From: CAZHOS01 sp964534605
GTDB taxonomy: Bacteria; Patescibacteriota; Saccharimonadia; Saccharimonadales; VXPC01
Assembly (NCBI GenBank): GCA_964534605.1
Contig: CAZHOS010000001.1
Location: 41,769-105,768 of the forward strand
Direction: 5' to 3'
DNA length: 64,000 nt
The stretch's first letter is position 1. The number at the start of each line of letters is the position of its first letter. This document shows positions 1 to 9,275 of the stretch, piece after piece. The notes below the pieces were generated by a model that saw only the letters and a program-made list of their open reading frames with translations, ran no database searches and had not been told where the DNA came from. The translations under genes and the position numbers were made by a program.

Positions 1-2373
1 ACTGTTAACTGGTAGCTCGATTGCGTTACCAGAAGTGTCAGCCAAAACACCGACAGATGCTGTAACTTGCTTGACCTGACCGACGTTACCACGCGCACCA
101 GATGTGACAGCGACAGACATAGCTGTATCAGTGTCCTTGAACTGAGCAGACACGAGCTCTTGAATCTTGCTGTTAACCTCAAACCATGTCTCGACGGTTA
201 GACGGTAGCGTTCGTCGTCGGTGATGAAGCCTTGCTCGTACTGATCAGAGATCTTGGCAGACTTTGATTCCCCTCCTTCTAGAAGCGTATCGACGCCTTC
301 GATCTTAGGGAAGTCACCCATACCCATACTTAGGCCAGACTGTGTTGCGTACTCGAACGATAGGTCTTTTAGGTCGTCGGCGATACGAGCAGTCTCGTCG
401 GCGCCGTACTTTTCGTAGACAAGTGACATGACTTTTTGGATCTGCTTCTTGGTCATAGCGTCGTTTTGGTACGGGAAGTCATCTGGGAACAGCTCGTTAA
501 AGAGCATGCGTCCGATGGTTGTCTCGCGTAGCTCGCCGCGGAAACGTGCCTTAATCGGTGTTTGCAATTTGATAGCGTCCGACTCGTAAGCAAACATGGC
601 TTCGTTAAGGCTACCGAAAGCTTTAAGCACCTTGTCGGCCTCTAACTTGCTGTAAGTCATGTAGTAGGCACCGAGAACGATGTCTTGCTCGAGGTGGAGT
701 ATCGGCGTACCGTCTGCAGGTAGCAGTAGGTTACGGCTTGCGACCATCAGTTCGCGGGCTTCTTTTTGTGCCTTTTCTGACAGTGGAAGGTGAACAGCCA
801 TTTGGTCACCATCGAAGTCGGCGTTAAAGCCTTTACATACGAGTGGGTGCAACTGGATGGCTTTACCCTCGATAAGACGTGGTTTGAAGGCCTGCACTGA
901 AAGCCTGTGAAGACTCGGTGCACGGTTTAGTAGGACGTACTTGCCCTCGATACTCTCGTCTAGTGCGTCCCAGACCTCTACCTCACCAGCTTCGATCATA
1001 CGGGTTGCGCTGCGGATGTTGTGGGCTTGTTCTTTTTCGATCAAGCGGCCAATAACAAATGGCTTAAACAGCTCTAGAGCCATCATCTTTGGCAGGCCAC
1101 ATTCGTCCATACGAAGTGTTGGGCCAGATACAATTACCGAACGACCAGAGTAGTCAACACGCTTACCAAGTAGGTTCTGACGGAAACGCCCTTGCTTACC
1201 CTTGAGCATGTCGGCCAAGCTCTTTAGCTTACGTCGTTGTCCGTTGCTGCTAACAGCACGGCCACTACGCGAGGCATTGTTGTCGATCAGAGCATCTACG
1301 GCTTCTTGAAGCATGCGCTTCTCGTTGCGACGGATAACTTCTGGGGCCTTGAGGTCGTTGAGCTTCTTGAGGCGGTTGTTACGGTTGATGACGCGGCGGT
1401 AAAGGTCGTTAAGGTCGCTGGTTGCAAAGCGTCCACCAGTTAGCTGTACCATCGGACGTAGGTCGGGTGGGATCACTGGCAAGATTGTTAAACACATGTC
1501 TTGTGGCTTGATGCCGGCTTTCTTCATGCCTTCTAGTGTACGTAGGCGCTTGAGGATCTTCTTTTTACGCTGACCCTTTGTTGTTTCGGCCTCTTTTTCG
1601 AGGTCCTTGATCAACTGGTCAGGATCGATGCTCTCGAGCATAACTTTGATAGCGTCGCCACCCATGTCGACCTTGACAAGGTCTTGGTATTCGTCTGGTA
1701 AGTCTCGATATTCTGTCTCGCTGATGAGGGCGTGAAGACTAAGGCTCTTAAGCTGTATCTTTTTGGTGTCGTACTCTTCGGCTAGCTCGTCTAGCTCCTT
1801 CGTCTGTGACTCGGCGATCTCGGTTGCGTTAGCACCTTCTTCTTGGGCTAGCTTCTCGTGACGGACCTTGACGGCTGCCTGAGCAGCTTCGTGCTCGGCA
1901 TCGTTGTCGGTCAGCATCTTATCGCGAGCTTCTTCGTCGACTTCCAGTATTAGGTAGCTTGCAAAGTAAACTACTCGCTCCAAGCTCTTGACAGTCATGT
2001 TGGTAATCTGACCGATAGTGCTTGGCACCCCACGTAGGAACCAGATGTGTGTTACTGGTGCCGCAAGTGTGATGTGGGCCATGCGTTCGCGGCGAACGAT
2101 TGACTTGGTGACTATCTCGCCGTTCTTGTCGACAGCTGCTTCGCGGGAGCGAATACCCTTGAACTTAGCGTCGTGTGGGTTGAGGTCTTTGGTTGGGCCA
2201 AAGATACGCTCGCAGAAAAGACCGTCTTTTTCTGGCTTCTGGGTGCGGTAGTTGATTGTTTCTGGTTTTAGGACTTCTCCGTGTGACCATTCGGCTATGT
2301 CGGCATTGCTAGCAATGCTTAGTTTGACTGCGTCGAAGTCTGAAAAGTTTGTTCCGCCTTGTACGTTCTTCAT
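1..2373 (-). CDS. rpoC: DNA-directed RNA polymerase subunit beta' (3' part outside window)
   Basis: Largest catalytic subunit of RNA polymerase. The frame is open from the ATG at 2373 to the window edge, giving about 790 N-terminal residues. The active-site loop NADFDGDQMAVH lies near residues 514-525, and LNRAPSLHRLSVQAFKPR just before it. Residues 35-60 (KPEKDGLFCERIFGPTKD) are the usual N-terminal clamp motif. The four cysteines of the N-terminal zinc ribbon that normally follow are absent: the stretch reads NPHDAKFKGIRSREAAVDKN before the conserved VRRERMAHI. The start follows the rpoB stop by two bases, and a GGGGAGG Shine-Dalgarno lies inside the end of rpoB, so the pair is one translationally coupled operon. 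Identity is certain. Confidence 0.98.
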   Translation of the reverse strand, partial: MKNVQGGTNFSDFDAVKLSIASNADIAEWSHGEVLKPETINYRTQKPEKDGLFCERIFGPTKDLNPHDAKFKGIRSREAAVDKNGEIVTKSIVRRERMAHITLAAPVTHIWFLRGVPSTIGQITNMTVKSLERVVYFASYLILEVDEEARDKMLTDNDAEHEAAQAAVKVRHEKLAQEEGANATEIAESQTKELDELAEEYDTKKIQLKSLSLHALISETEYRDLPDEYQDLVKVDMGGDAIKVMLESIDPDQLIKDLEKEAETTKGQRKKKILKRLRTLEGMKKAGIKPQDMCLTILPVIPPDLRPMVQLTGGRFATSDLNDLYRRVINRNNRLKKLNDLKAPEVIRRNEKRMLQEAVDALIDNNASRSGRAVSSNGQRRKLKSLADMLKGKQGRFRQNLLGKRVDYSGRSVIVSGPTLRMDECGLPKMMALELFKPFVIGRLIEKEQAHNIRSATRMIEAGEVEVWDALDESIEGKYVLLNRAPSLHRLSVQAFKPRLIEGKAIQLHPLVCKGFNADFDGDQMAVHLPLSEKAQKEARELMVASRNLLLPADGTPILHLEQDIVLGAYYMTYSKLEADKVLKAFGSLNEAMFAYESDAIKLQTPIKARFRGELRETTIGRMLFNELFPDDFPYQNDAMTKKQIQKVMSLVYEKYGADETARIADDLKDLSFEYATQSGLSMGMGDFPKIEGVDTLLEGGESKSAKISDQYEQGFITDDERYRLTVETWFEVNSKIQELVSAQFKDTDTAMSVAVTSGARGNVGQVKQVTASVGVLADTSGNAIELPVNS

Positions 2374-2375
2374 GT

Positions 2376-5300
2376 TTAAGCCTCCCCTTCTTTCTCTACG
2401 GTGTCGTCAGCGTCTTCTGAGTTGTCCGCAATTAATTCTTCTTTCTCTACTGCATCGTCTGAGGTATCTTCTGCGAACTCGCTAGCAACGTCGTCTTCTG
2501 TTGGTGGTTGTCCGTTGTCGTCAGCAGGTACCTGAACAGCTGGGTCTACAGTCGTCTTGCTTTTGACGGTTTCTTCGAGTAGTACTTCAGCGTCTACGGT
2601 TGTGTTCGTCTCGGCGTCAATCAAGTCTACCTTAAGTGCAAGGCCTTGGAGTTCTTTCACTAGAACGTTAAAGCTCTCTGGTACCTTCGGACTAATGATG
2701 TCAGTCTGCTTAATGATCGACTCGTAGGCCTTAGCGCGTCCAAAGACGTCGTCGGACTTGAGCGTCAACATCTCTTGTAGTGTACTGGCAGCGCCGTAGG
2801 CTTCGAGTGCCCAGACTTCCATCTCTCCGAACCTTTGACCACCATTTTGCGCCTTACCACCAAGTGGTTGCTGGGTGACCATTGTGTATGGTCCTGTAGA
2901 ACGGGCGTGGATCTTGTCGTTAGCCATGTGGTTAAGCTTGAAGACGTACATAAGCCCTAGTGTGGTGCGCTCCTTGAACGGTTCGCCTGTACGTCCGTCG
3001 AATAGCTGTTGCTTACCGTCATCTGGCAGACCTGCTTCCTTAAGTAGCTCGGCTACCTTGTCGTTAGCAACACCGTCGAATGGCGCTGATGTAACCTTGA
3101 GGCCCAGTGCTTCTGCAGCCATACCAAGGTGAGCCTCGAAGAGCTGACCAATGTTCATACGCGATGGAACACCTAGCGGGTTAAGTAGCATGTCGACAGG
3201 ACGGCCGTCTTCTGTATATGGCATGTCTTCTGCTGGTAACACACGGGCGATAACACCCTTGTTACCATGACGACCGGCTAGCTTGTCTCCAACCTGAATT
3301 TTACGTGTCTGGGCAACAAATACTTGGATCTGCTTGAGAACACCGGCCTTCAATGTGTGGCCGTTCTCTTTACTAAAGACGCGTACACCAACAACCTTAC
3401 CGTGCTTGGCGTTAGGCATACGGCGAGAGGTGTCACGAACGTCCTTGGCTTTTTCGCCAAAGATGGCGCGCAGCAGTCGCTCTTCGCTAGACAACTCTTG
3501 TTCACCCTTCGGGGTGATCTTACCAACCAAGATGTCACCAGGGTTCACCTCGGCACCGATCCTAACAACACCTTCGTCGTCTAGGTGGCGCAGGGCTTCC
3601 TCTGATACGTTAGGTATGTCGCGGGTGATTAGCTCGGGACCAAGCTTGGTCTCGCGGACTTCGATCATGTAGTCGGTGATGTTGATGCTTGTAAAGGTAT
3701 CTTCTTTAACGAGTCGGTCGCTAACAATGATGGCATCTTCGAAGTTGTAACCGCTCCAAGGCATAAGTGCCACAAGAACGTCTTTACCGAGTGCTAGTTC
3801 GCCGTCGTCAATTGACGTACCCTCTAGAATTACGTCGCCGGCCTTGAGTTTTTGACCGCTAGAAACCATGACACGCTGTGTCATTGCAGTACCGTTGTTA
3901 CTTAGCTGGAATAGTGACGGCTTGTAGTGGGCGGTACGGCCTTTGTACTTGACGACTACTTCCTCGGCAGTTGCTTTGGTGACTTCACCATCTGCGTCTG
4001 CGTATACAATGCGTCCAGAGTTACGAGCGATGACTTCCTCTAGTCCGGTGCCGACAACTGGTGCCTCTGGCTTGATTAGAGGGATGGCCTGCTTGGCCTG
4101 GTTAGAGCCTACAAGGCTACGAAGAACGTAGTCTTTTTCGATGAACGGGATAAGCCCGGCGCTCGAGCCAATAATCTGCTTCTTGCTGGAGTCCATGTGG
4201 GTGATTTCTTCGGCATCGTACTCACCAGCTACACCAGCTTTACGACCACGGATACGTGCATCAACAAGGAAACCGTCGTCATCAGTTTGCGTACCTGCAC
4301 CTGCAATGGTAGCTGCTTGTTCTTCGTCAGAGTCTAGGTATACAGCCTTCTTGTTAAGGCGTGGCTTAACAGGCCAGGTAGCCTGATCCTTTGCCTTTTC
4401 TAGCTTCTTGGCGTCTGCTGCAGTAATAGTCTTGCCAGCCTTGACCACTACTTTACCGTCAACCTCTAGATCGACTGTAGCTATCTCGCCAATTGCATCT
4501 TTAGCGGTGACGTTGCTCTTGACTGGATAGTAAGGAGTCTCTAGGAAGCCGTACTCGTTAACACGGGCATGCATAGCCATGTTTAACACCAACCCGATGT
4601 TTGGACCCTCTGGGGTCTCGACAGGACAGATACGTCCGTAGTGGGTTGTGTGGGCGTCACGTACTTCGAAGCCTGCGCGTTCGCGGCTAAGTCCACCTGG
4701 GCCCATAGAGCTAAGGCGTCGTTTGTGGGCAAGCTCGGATAGTGGGTTTACTTGGTCCATAAACTGACTAAGCTGCGAGCTAGCAAAGAACTCGCGAACC
4801 GCAGCTACAACTGGGCGGGCGTTGATAAGCTGGCCGGGTGTGACGGTCTCGATCTCACTCATGGACATGCGGTCTTTTGTGTTGCGCTCCATACGTAGCA
4901 AACCAACACGGAACTGGCGCTGTACAAGCTCGCCTACTAGCTTGACACGGCGGTTACTGAGGCTGTCGATGTCATCGGCGGCTTCTTGGGTGTTATTAAG
5001 ACGGATAACCTCGGCAACGATGGCAACCAAGTCCTCGATACGGAGGACACGGTTCTCGGCAGTGTTAGGTACATCTAGGTCGAGACGCTTGTTGACCTTG
5101 TAGCGTCCCACACGTGAGAAGTCGAACTTCTTGTAGCTAAAGAACATGCTTTCTAGCAGTGTGCGTGCGTTATCGATAGTGGCTAAGTCGCCAGGGCGTA
5201 GTCGGCGGTAGACTTCGATAAGGGCTTCGTTAGCACCACGAGCAGTGTCTTTCTCTAGGGTGGCGTCAATATAGTTATGTTCGCCTTGGTCTACGTGCTT

Positions 5301-5930
5301 GAAGGCGTCTTTCATGGCAGCGTCTGTCATGCCTAGGGAGCGGAGAAAGGTAGTGATGGCTACTTTTCGGCGTCTATCGATCTTGACGAAGATTGCACCG
5401 TTATTGGCGGTCTCGATCTCTAGCCACGCACCTCGTCCAGGTATAACCTTGGCGCCGTAGTTATTCTTGCGACCTGCATTAGCGCTGGTGAAGTAAACGC
5501 CAGGGCTACGTACAAGCTGGCTAACAACGACACGCTCGGCGCCGTTAACGACAAATGTACCGCGCGATGTCATCCATGGGTAATCGCCCATGTAGATCTC
5601 TTGGTCTTTGACCTCGCCTGTAACTTTGTTGGTAAGCTCTACAACTGCCTTAAGCGATACTTCGTAGCTGGTGTTGTTCTCTCTGGCGTCATGCTCTGTG
5701 AGCTTTGGCTCTTCGAAGAAATAGCTCTTGAAGCGAAGGCTTAGCTTCTCGCCAGTGTAATCGTCGATTTCTCCTAGTTCTGCAAACAGCTCGCCTAGAC
5801 CCTCCTCGATAAACCACTGGAACGATACGTTCTGGTGGGCTATCAGGTTTTCTAGATCTATGTCTGTGTTGTCTGAGAACGACTTTCTTTTAATATTAGC
5901 TTTGGCTTTTACGACTTTTGTGTCGGGCAT
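2376..5930 (-). CDS. rpoB: DNA-directed RNA polymerase subunit beta
   Basis: Beta subunit of RNA polymerase, 1184 residues from the chosen ATG at 5930 (MPDTKVVKAK). That start has GGGAG ten bases upstream. The frame stays open another 35 codons, but those residues are not beta-like and carry no ribosome site. Diagnostic motifs are the rifampicin-pocket region SSQLSQFMDQ and GPGGLSRERAGFEVRD, then SGYNFEDAI and GDKLAGRHGNKG near the C-terminal third. After the conserved core comes an Asp/Glu-rich tail of about 60 residues that runs into the rpoC start. It heads an operon with rpoC. A 5' leader of roughly 170 bases separates it from the nearest promoter-like sequence. Confidence 0.98.
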   Translation of the reverse strand: MPDTKVVKAKANIKRKSFSDNTDIDLENLIAHQNVSFQWFIEEGLGELFAELGEIDDYTGEKLSLRFKSYFFEEPKLTEHDARENNTSYEVSLKAVVELTNKVTGEVKDQEIYMGDYPWMTSRGTFVVNGAERVVVSQLVRSPGVYFTSANAGRKNNYGAKVIPGRGAWLEIETANNGAIFVKIDRRRKVAITTFLRSLGMTDAAMKDAFKHVDQGEHNYIDATLEKDTARGANEALIEVYRRLRPGDLATIDNARTLLESMFFSYKKFDFSRVGRYKVNKRLDLDVPNTAENRVLRIEDLVAIVAEVIRLNNTQEAADDIDSLSNRRVKLVGELVQRQFRVGLLRMERNTKDRMSMSEIETVTPGQLINARPVVAAVREFFASSQLSQFMDQVNPLSELAHKRRLSSMGPGGLSRERAGFEVRDAHTTHYGRICPVETPEGPNIGLVLNMAMHARVNEYGFLETPYYPVKSNVTAKDAIGEIATVDLEVDGKVVVKAGKTITAADAKKLEKAKDQATWPVKPRLNKKAVYLDSDEEQAATIAGAGTQTDDDGFLVDARIRGRKAGVAGEYDAEEITHMDSSKKQIIGSSAGLIPFIEKDYVLRSLVGSNQAKQAIPLIKPEAPVVGTGLEEVIARNSGRIVYADADGEVTKATAEEVVVKYKGRTAHYKPSLFQLSNNGTAMTQRVMVSSGQKLKAGDVILEGTSIDDGELALGKDVLVALMPWSGYNFEDAIIVSDRLVKEDTFTSINITDYMIEVRETKLGPELITRDIPNVSEEALRHLDDEGVVRIGAEVNPGDILVGKITPKGEQELSSEERLLRAIFGEKAKDVRDTSRRMPNAKHGKVVGVRVFSKENGHTLKAGVLKQIQVFVAQTRKIQVGDKLAGRHGNKGVIARVLPAEDMPYTEDGRPVDMLLNPLGVPSRMNIGQLFEAHLGMAAEALGLKVTSAPFDGVANDKVAELLKEAGLPDDGKQQLFDGRTGEPFKERTTLGLMYVFKLNHMANDKIHARSTGPYTMVTQQPLGGKAQNGGQRFGEMEVWALEAYGAASTLQEMLTLKSDDVFGRAKAYESIIKQTDIISPKVPESFNVLVKELQGLALKVDLIDAETNTTVDAEVLLEETVKSKTTVDPAVQVPADDNGQPPTEDDVASEFAEDTSDDAVEKEELIADNSEDADDTVEKEGEA

Positions 5931-6106
5931 AAACAAAGGACTCCCTACCTGATAAAGGCTTAAAAATGATGAATGTGAGCGACGAAGGCGGCTCGCTTTT
6001 TTATAAATGTTGTTGTTTTTGACGCCGAAGTTCACCTGGTAGGTTTGCTTCCAACTGTTTTAGGCACAGAGGGAAACAGCCCATGCAATACTACTTCTTA
6101 AACACT

Positions 6107-6135
6107 AGTCTGAGCGTAGACTACAAACTTGTCAA
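6107..6135 (-). promoter_or_regulatory. possible rpoB promoter
   Basis: On the minus strand a perfect TTGACA (6130-6135) is followed after 17 bases by CAGACT (6107-6112), a poor -10 that keeps only the A2, A4 and T6 positions. Downstream lies a roughly 170-base rpoB leader. An ACCTACC near its beginning could pair with the GGTAGGG that overlaps the rpoB ribosome site, so leader control is conceivable. Weak prediction. Confidence 0.35.
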
Positions 6136-6144
6136 GAATATATG

Positions 6145-6173
6145 TTGTGTTATTTACAAACTAGCACTATACC
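6145..6173 (+). promoter_or_regulatory. possible promoter of the exported-protein gene
   Basis: TTGTGT (6145-6150), 17-base spacer, TATACC (6168-6173). It lies about 50 bases before the ATG at 6222, so this gene would have a short leader. It overlaps the region from which rpoB is transcribed in the other direction. Confidence 0.35.
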
Positions 6174-6221
6174 TTTTTTTGTGTGAGAATGCATTATCGA
6201 AGCAAGAAAGGCTCTATTTAT

Positions 6222-7145
6222 ATGAACAAGAACCTATCAATCATCATCTTACTGGCGTCTGCAGTTATAGCCGGGATTGTATTCTCAGCAAATAGAGGCA
6301 CTCTTAGCGACTCTGACCTACTGCAGGCAGCAGTCGAGAATAAGTTCTCTCTAACTACTCAGACCATCGAGTACGAAGGCGGCCTAGAAGTCGATGTCGA
6401 CTACAGCGATGTGTCAAATGTCCTGGCCATCGGTACGCTATCGACAAGTGACGGCCAAGCTTATGCAGAATATATAGATGCTAGCGATAACAGAATTTAC
6501 GTGCGTCTATTGCCGGCTGCCGTAGGAGCCGACCTGACACAAGAGGTCGGGATAGACTTTACCGACTTGCCAGCAGACGTCATAGATAGATGGGTATACA
6601 TAAATGATAGCGATCTAGAGCAAGAGTCAGGCAGTCTGCTGTTCGACACATTCTTTGACTCATCTGTCCCAATAGAGTCTATCGAAGAGTTAAGCGCTAC
6701 GACACGCGGGGTGTTCCTAGCACTGGGTGCTAGTTTACAGGGTATATCTACCGTTCACGGCGAAGTACCAGAAGGTAACTTCACAGATGACCAGGCAGAT
6801 GAACTACTAGATGCATACAACGACCTAGGCCTCTATACGGTACTTAGTGAAGGCGAGCAGCTAGAGCAAGACGGTCGCAATCTGCGTCGCCTAGAACTAG
6901 AGCTCAACACCCAAGCTGCGTCCGAGCTTAACGCGCTTGTCGAGGGATTCACCGGCCAAGAGTCTAGCTTTGCAAACTTCCTAGGGGCTAACTCTGACTT
7001 TACGATCACCATAGACGAAGATACACAAAGGTTCTTTGAATACTTTGGTGCAGATGGGGTAACCCAGTTGCGTACCGACACGGCCCACGGCTTTGACTAC
7101 TCAGAAGAGCTGCCTACTGACGCAACCGATATACGGGAGCTTTAG
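6222..7145 (+). CDS. hypothetical exported or membrane-anchored protein
   Basis: 307 residues, not recognised. The ATG at 6222 is preferred over an upstream ATG at 6183 because it begins a typical signal or anchor sequence (MNKNLSIIILLASAVIAG, residues 1-18) and has AGAAAGG upstream. The rest is acidic and soluble with no cysteines and no second membrane segment, consistent with a periplasm-side or surface domain held by the N-terminal helix. It is transcribed alone, away from rpoB, and converges on clpP across a shared hairpin. A secreted lipoprotein is less likely because there is no lipobox cysteine. Confidence 0.7.
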   Translation: MNKNLSIIILLASAVIAGIVFSANRGTLSDSDLLQAAVENKFSLTTQTIEYEGGLEVDVDYSDVSNVLAIGTLSTSDGQAYAEYIDASDNRIYVRLLPAAVGADLTQEVGIDFTDLPADVIDRWVYINDSDLEQESGSLLFDTFFDSSVPIESIEELSATTRGVFLALGASLQGISTVHGEVPEGNFTDDQADELLDAYNDLGLYTVLSEGEQLEQDGRNLRRLELELNTQAASELNALVEGFTGQESSFANFLGANSDFTITIDEDTQRFFEYFGADGVTQLRTDTAHGFDYSEELPTDATDIREL

Positions 7146-7183
7146 GGGTTTATCAAAGAAGACACCTGCATGTAATTTTAGTA

Positions 7184-7216
7184 GCGGCCTATATTGTCAA
7201 TAAAGGTAAAGGCCGC
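7184..7216. terminator. bidirectional stem-loop between convergent genes
   Basis: GCGGCCT (7184-7190) pairs with AGGCCGC (7210-7216) around a 19-base loop. It lies between the ends of the exported-protein gene and clpP. The loop is long and the T tract weak, so termination strength is uncertain. Confidence 0.5.
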
Positions 7217-7248
7217 TTGTCTGGCTGCTATCCCCGAAAAAGACTGGG

Positions 7249-7863
7249 TTAGCGCTTTGATATGACTTGGTCGACGATCCCGTAGTCTTTGGCTTCTTTG
7301 GCGTTCATGAAGTTGTCGCGGTCCCAGTCTTTTTGAATCTGGGCGACGGTCTTGCCGGTATGGTTTGCCATAATCTGCGCGAGCGCATGACGGTTCTTGA
7401 CCATTTCTTCTAAACTGATCTCCATATCGGTAATTTTACCTTCGGTGCCTGCGCTAGGTTGGTGGATCATCACCTTGGCGCTAGGCAAAATGTGACGCTT
7501 GCCCTTGGCCCCTGCTGCTAGCAATACCGATCCCATGCTCATTGCCATGCCCATGCCAAATGTCTGTACGTCGGGCTTGATAAACTGCATAGTGTCATAA
7601 ATAGCCATACCGGCGTGCACAGAGCCTCCTGGGCTGTTGATATAAAAGTATATATCTTTGTCGGGGTCTGCTTGCTCTAGAAAGAGCATCTGAGCGACTA
7701 TAGAGTTCGCGCTGTGCATATTAACATCTGTACCCAAGAATATAATGCGGTCTTTAAGTAGGCGCGAATAAATGTCGTAAGCACGCTCGAAGTTACCTTC
7801 TTTTTCTACCACTGTCGGTATAAGTATAGAGTTGTTTGGGGGTGTATGGTTGCTGTCTTTCAT
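7249..7863 (-). CDS. clpP: ATP-dependent Clp protease proteolytic subunit
   Basis: Serine protease that forms the barrel docked by Clp ATPases such as the ClpC encoded at 24050-26524. 204 residues, normal for the family. The nucleophile serine sits in GMAMSMGS near residue 100, the histidine in VMIHQPSAG near 125, and the aspartate lies in the C-terminal part. An N-terminal extension of about 20 residues precedes the core. No Shine-Dalgarno is present. Instead TAATAT lies six bases before the ATG, with TTGTCG 17 bases further up, so the mRNA should be leaderless. A CIRCE operator covers that -35. It follows tig at a distance of 73 bases. Confidence 0.97.
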   Translation of the reverse strand: MKDSNHTPPNNSILIPTVVEKEGNFERAYDIYSRLLKDRIIFLGTDVNMHSANSIVAQMLFLEQADPDKDIYFYINSPGGSVHAGMAIYDTMQFIKPDVQTFGMGMAMSMGSVLLAAGAKGKRHILPSAKVMIHQPSAGTEGKITDMEISLEEMVKNRHALAQIMANHTGKTVAQIQKDWDRDNFMNAKEAKDYGIVDQVISKR

Positions 7864-7884
7864 ACCAAGATATTAGCACAAAAA

Positions 7885-7911
7885 TTAGCACTCGACAATA
7901 TAGAGTGCCAA
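7885..7911 (-). promoter_or_regulatory. CIRCE operator (HrcA site) of clpP
   Basis: TTAGCACTC, nine bases, GAGTGCCAA: one mismatch from the consensus inverted repeat bound by the heat-shock repressor HrcA. It overlaps the predicted clpP -35 and ends 22 bases before the ATG. No hrcA gene lies in this window. Confidence 0.9.
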
Positions 7912-7936
7912 CCTTTGTTAATTGGATGTATTTATC

Positions 7937-9220
7937 TTAGCTAGTTGCTGAATCTACGAGTTTGCGGAGAGATTTGTCTGTCAGGAGCCTAGCAGTTATG
8001 TCCTGTTTACCACGCGGAGTCTTAAGCTGCTCCTGCATCTTTGGGTCATTTGCGAATTGTTGGCGGTACTGGCTGGTTGCTGCCTCTATCTCTGCGTCTG
8101 AGGCCTTGATCCCCTCTGCACGAGCAAACTCTGATAGTACGATGCCACCTTTTAGTCTATCGACTGCGCCGGGGCGTAGGTCTTTGACATGGTCGTCGGT
8201 GGTTTTGCCCTCGGCCTTAAGCCAATCTTCGTAAGTCTGGCCTCTCTGGGCAAGATTACGCTGGTGGTCGTGTTGCATGCGGTGGATCTGCTGGTTGATG
8301 AGCCCTTCTGGTAGCTCAATTTCGGATCCGTTAACGAGCTCTTCCATGATCGAGCTTTCGAGTTCCATACGAGCACGCTGCTCCTTCTCGCGGGTGATAT
8401 TTTTGACTACATCGGCCTCTAGCTCTTTGACTGTCTTGTACGGGCCGACTTTAGCTGCAAATGCATCGTCTACATCTGGGATGACAACTTCTTGGACTTT
8501 GTTAACCGTGACAGTAAAGGTAACTTTCTTGTTGGCCATAGCCGCAACGCCGTAGTCTTTGGGGAATGTCAGAGTAAACTCTTTGTTATCGCCCGCACTC
8601 ATGCCGATCATTTCGTCCTCGAAGCCCGGTATAAATGTGTTCGTACCGATAGCGAGGGGGTAATCCTTGCCAGCAGCGCCCTGTATCGCTTCGCCTTTGG
8701 CATCTTTGCCGTCAAAATCTATCCAAACTTGGTCACCATCCTTGGCGGCACGCTTGACGTCTGACTTCTCGGACAAATCCATTTGTATGCGCTTGTAGAC
8801 GGTATCTATGTCTTTTTTGTCTACTTTAACGGCTGTATTCTTGCGCTTTACTTTGGTGTAGTCTGCTAGCTTTACCTCACCCAGATGATCGATAGTGACG
8901 TCCATCTCGACGGCACTAAATGGCACAAACTTAGTTACTGCTACATTCGGTGCAATAGAAGGGCTAAGCTTGTGCTCGTTGACAGCTTTTTCGACAAGCG
9001 GAGGTACGGCGGCGTTCAAAAACGTATCGTTTAGCTTGGCTTGATCGGCATGTTTCTCTACTTCTGTAGCTGGTACGTTGCCTTCGCGGAATCCAGGTAT
9101 CTTAAGGTCTTTACCGACTTCCTTAAGGGCGGCCTGTTTGTAGTCCGACAGATCTTTATCGTCGGCAACGATGGTTAGCTTGGTTTGCGTACTGGATAGT
9201 TTTTCGATGGATGTATTCAT
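7937..9220 (-). CDS. tig: trigger factor
   Basis: Ribosome-associated chaperone and peptidyl-prolyl isomerase, 427 residues from the ATG at 9220. The N-terminal ribosome-binding domain carries the signature PGFREGNVP near residue 43. The central FKBP-type domain includes GFEDEMIGM and TFPKDYG, and a helical chaperone arm forms the C-terminus. The frame continues six codons upstream to a GTG, but MNTSIEKLS matches family N-termini better. No Shine-Dalgarno is visible; TAAAGT lies eight bases before the ATG, suggesting a leaderless or nearly leaderless message. hisS lies 55 bases upstream in the same direction and clpP follows. Confidence 0.96.
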   Translation of the reverse strand: MNTSIEKLSSTQTKLTIVADDKDLSDYKQAALKEVGKDLKIPGFREGNVPATEVEKHADQAKLNDTFLNAAVPPLVEKAVNEHKLSPSIAPNVAVTKFVPFSAVEMDVTIDHLGEVKLADYTKVKRKNTAVKVDKKDIDTVYKRIQMDLSEKSDVKRAAKDGDQVWIDFDGKDAKGEAIQGAAGKDYPLAIGTNTFIPGFEDEMIGMSAGDNKEFTLTFPKDYGVAAMANKKVTFTVTVNKVQEVVIPDVDDAFAAKVGPYKTVKELEADVVKNITREKEQRARMELESSIMEELVNGSEIELPEGLINQQIHRMQHDHQRNLAQRGQTYEDWLKAEGKTTDDHVKDLRPGAVDRLKGGIVLSEFARAEGIKASDAEIEAATSQYRQQFANDPKMQEQLKTPRGKQDITARLLTDKSLRKLVDSATS

Positions 9221-9275
9221 AGACCAAGACTTTACCACGGCTGGCTAAGTTTATCCATAGAAGATACTAGACGCG

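Noticed and set aside
5931..6035. N-terminal extension of RpoB by 35 codons
   Set aside because: The extra residues do not resemble the beta subunit, and the ribosome site belongs to the ATG at 5930.
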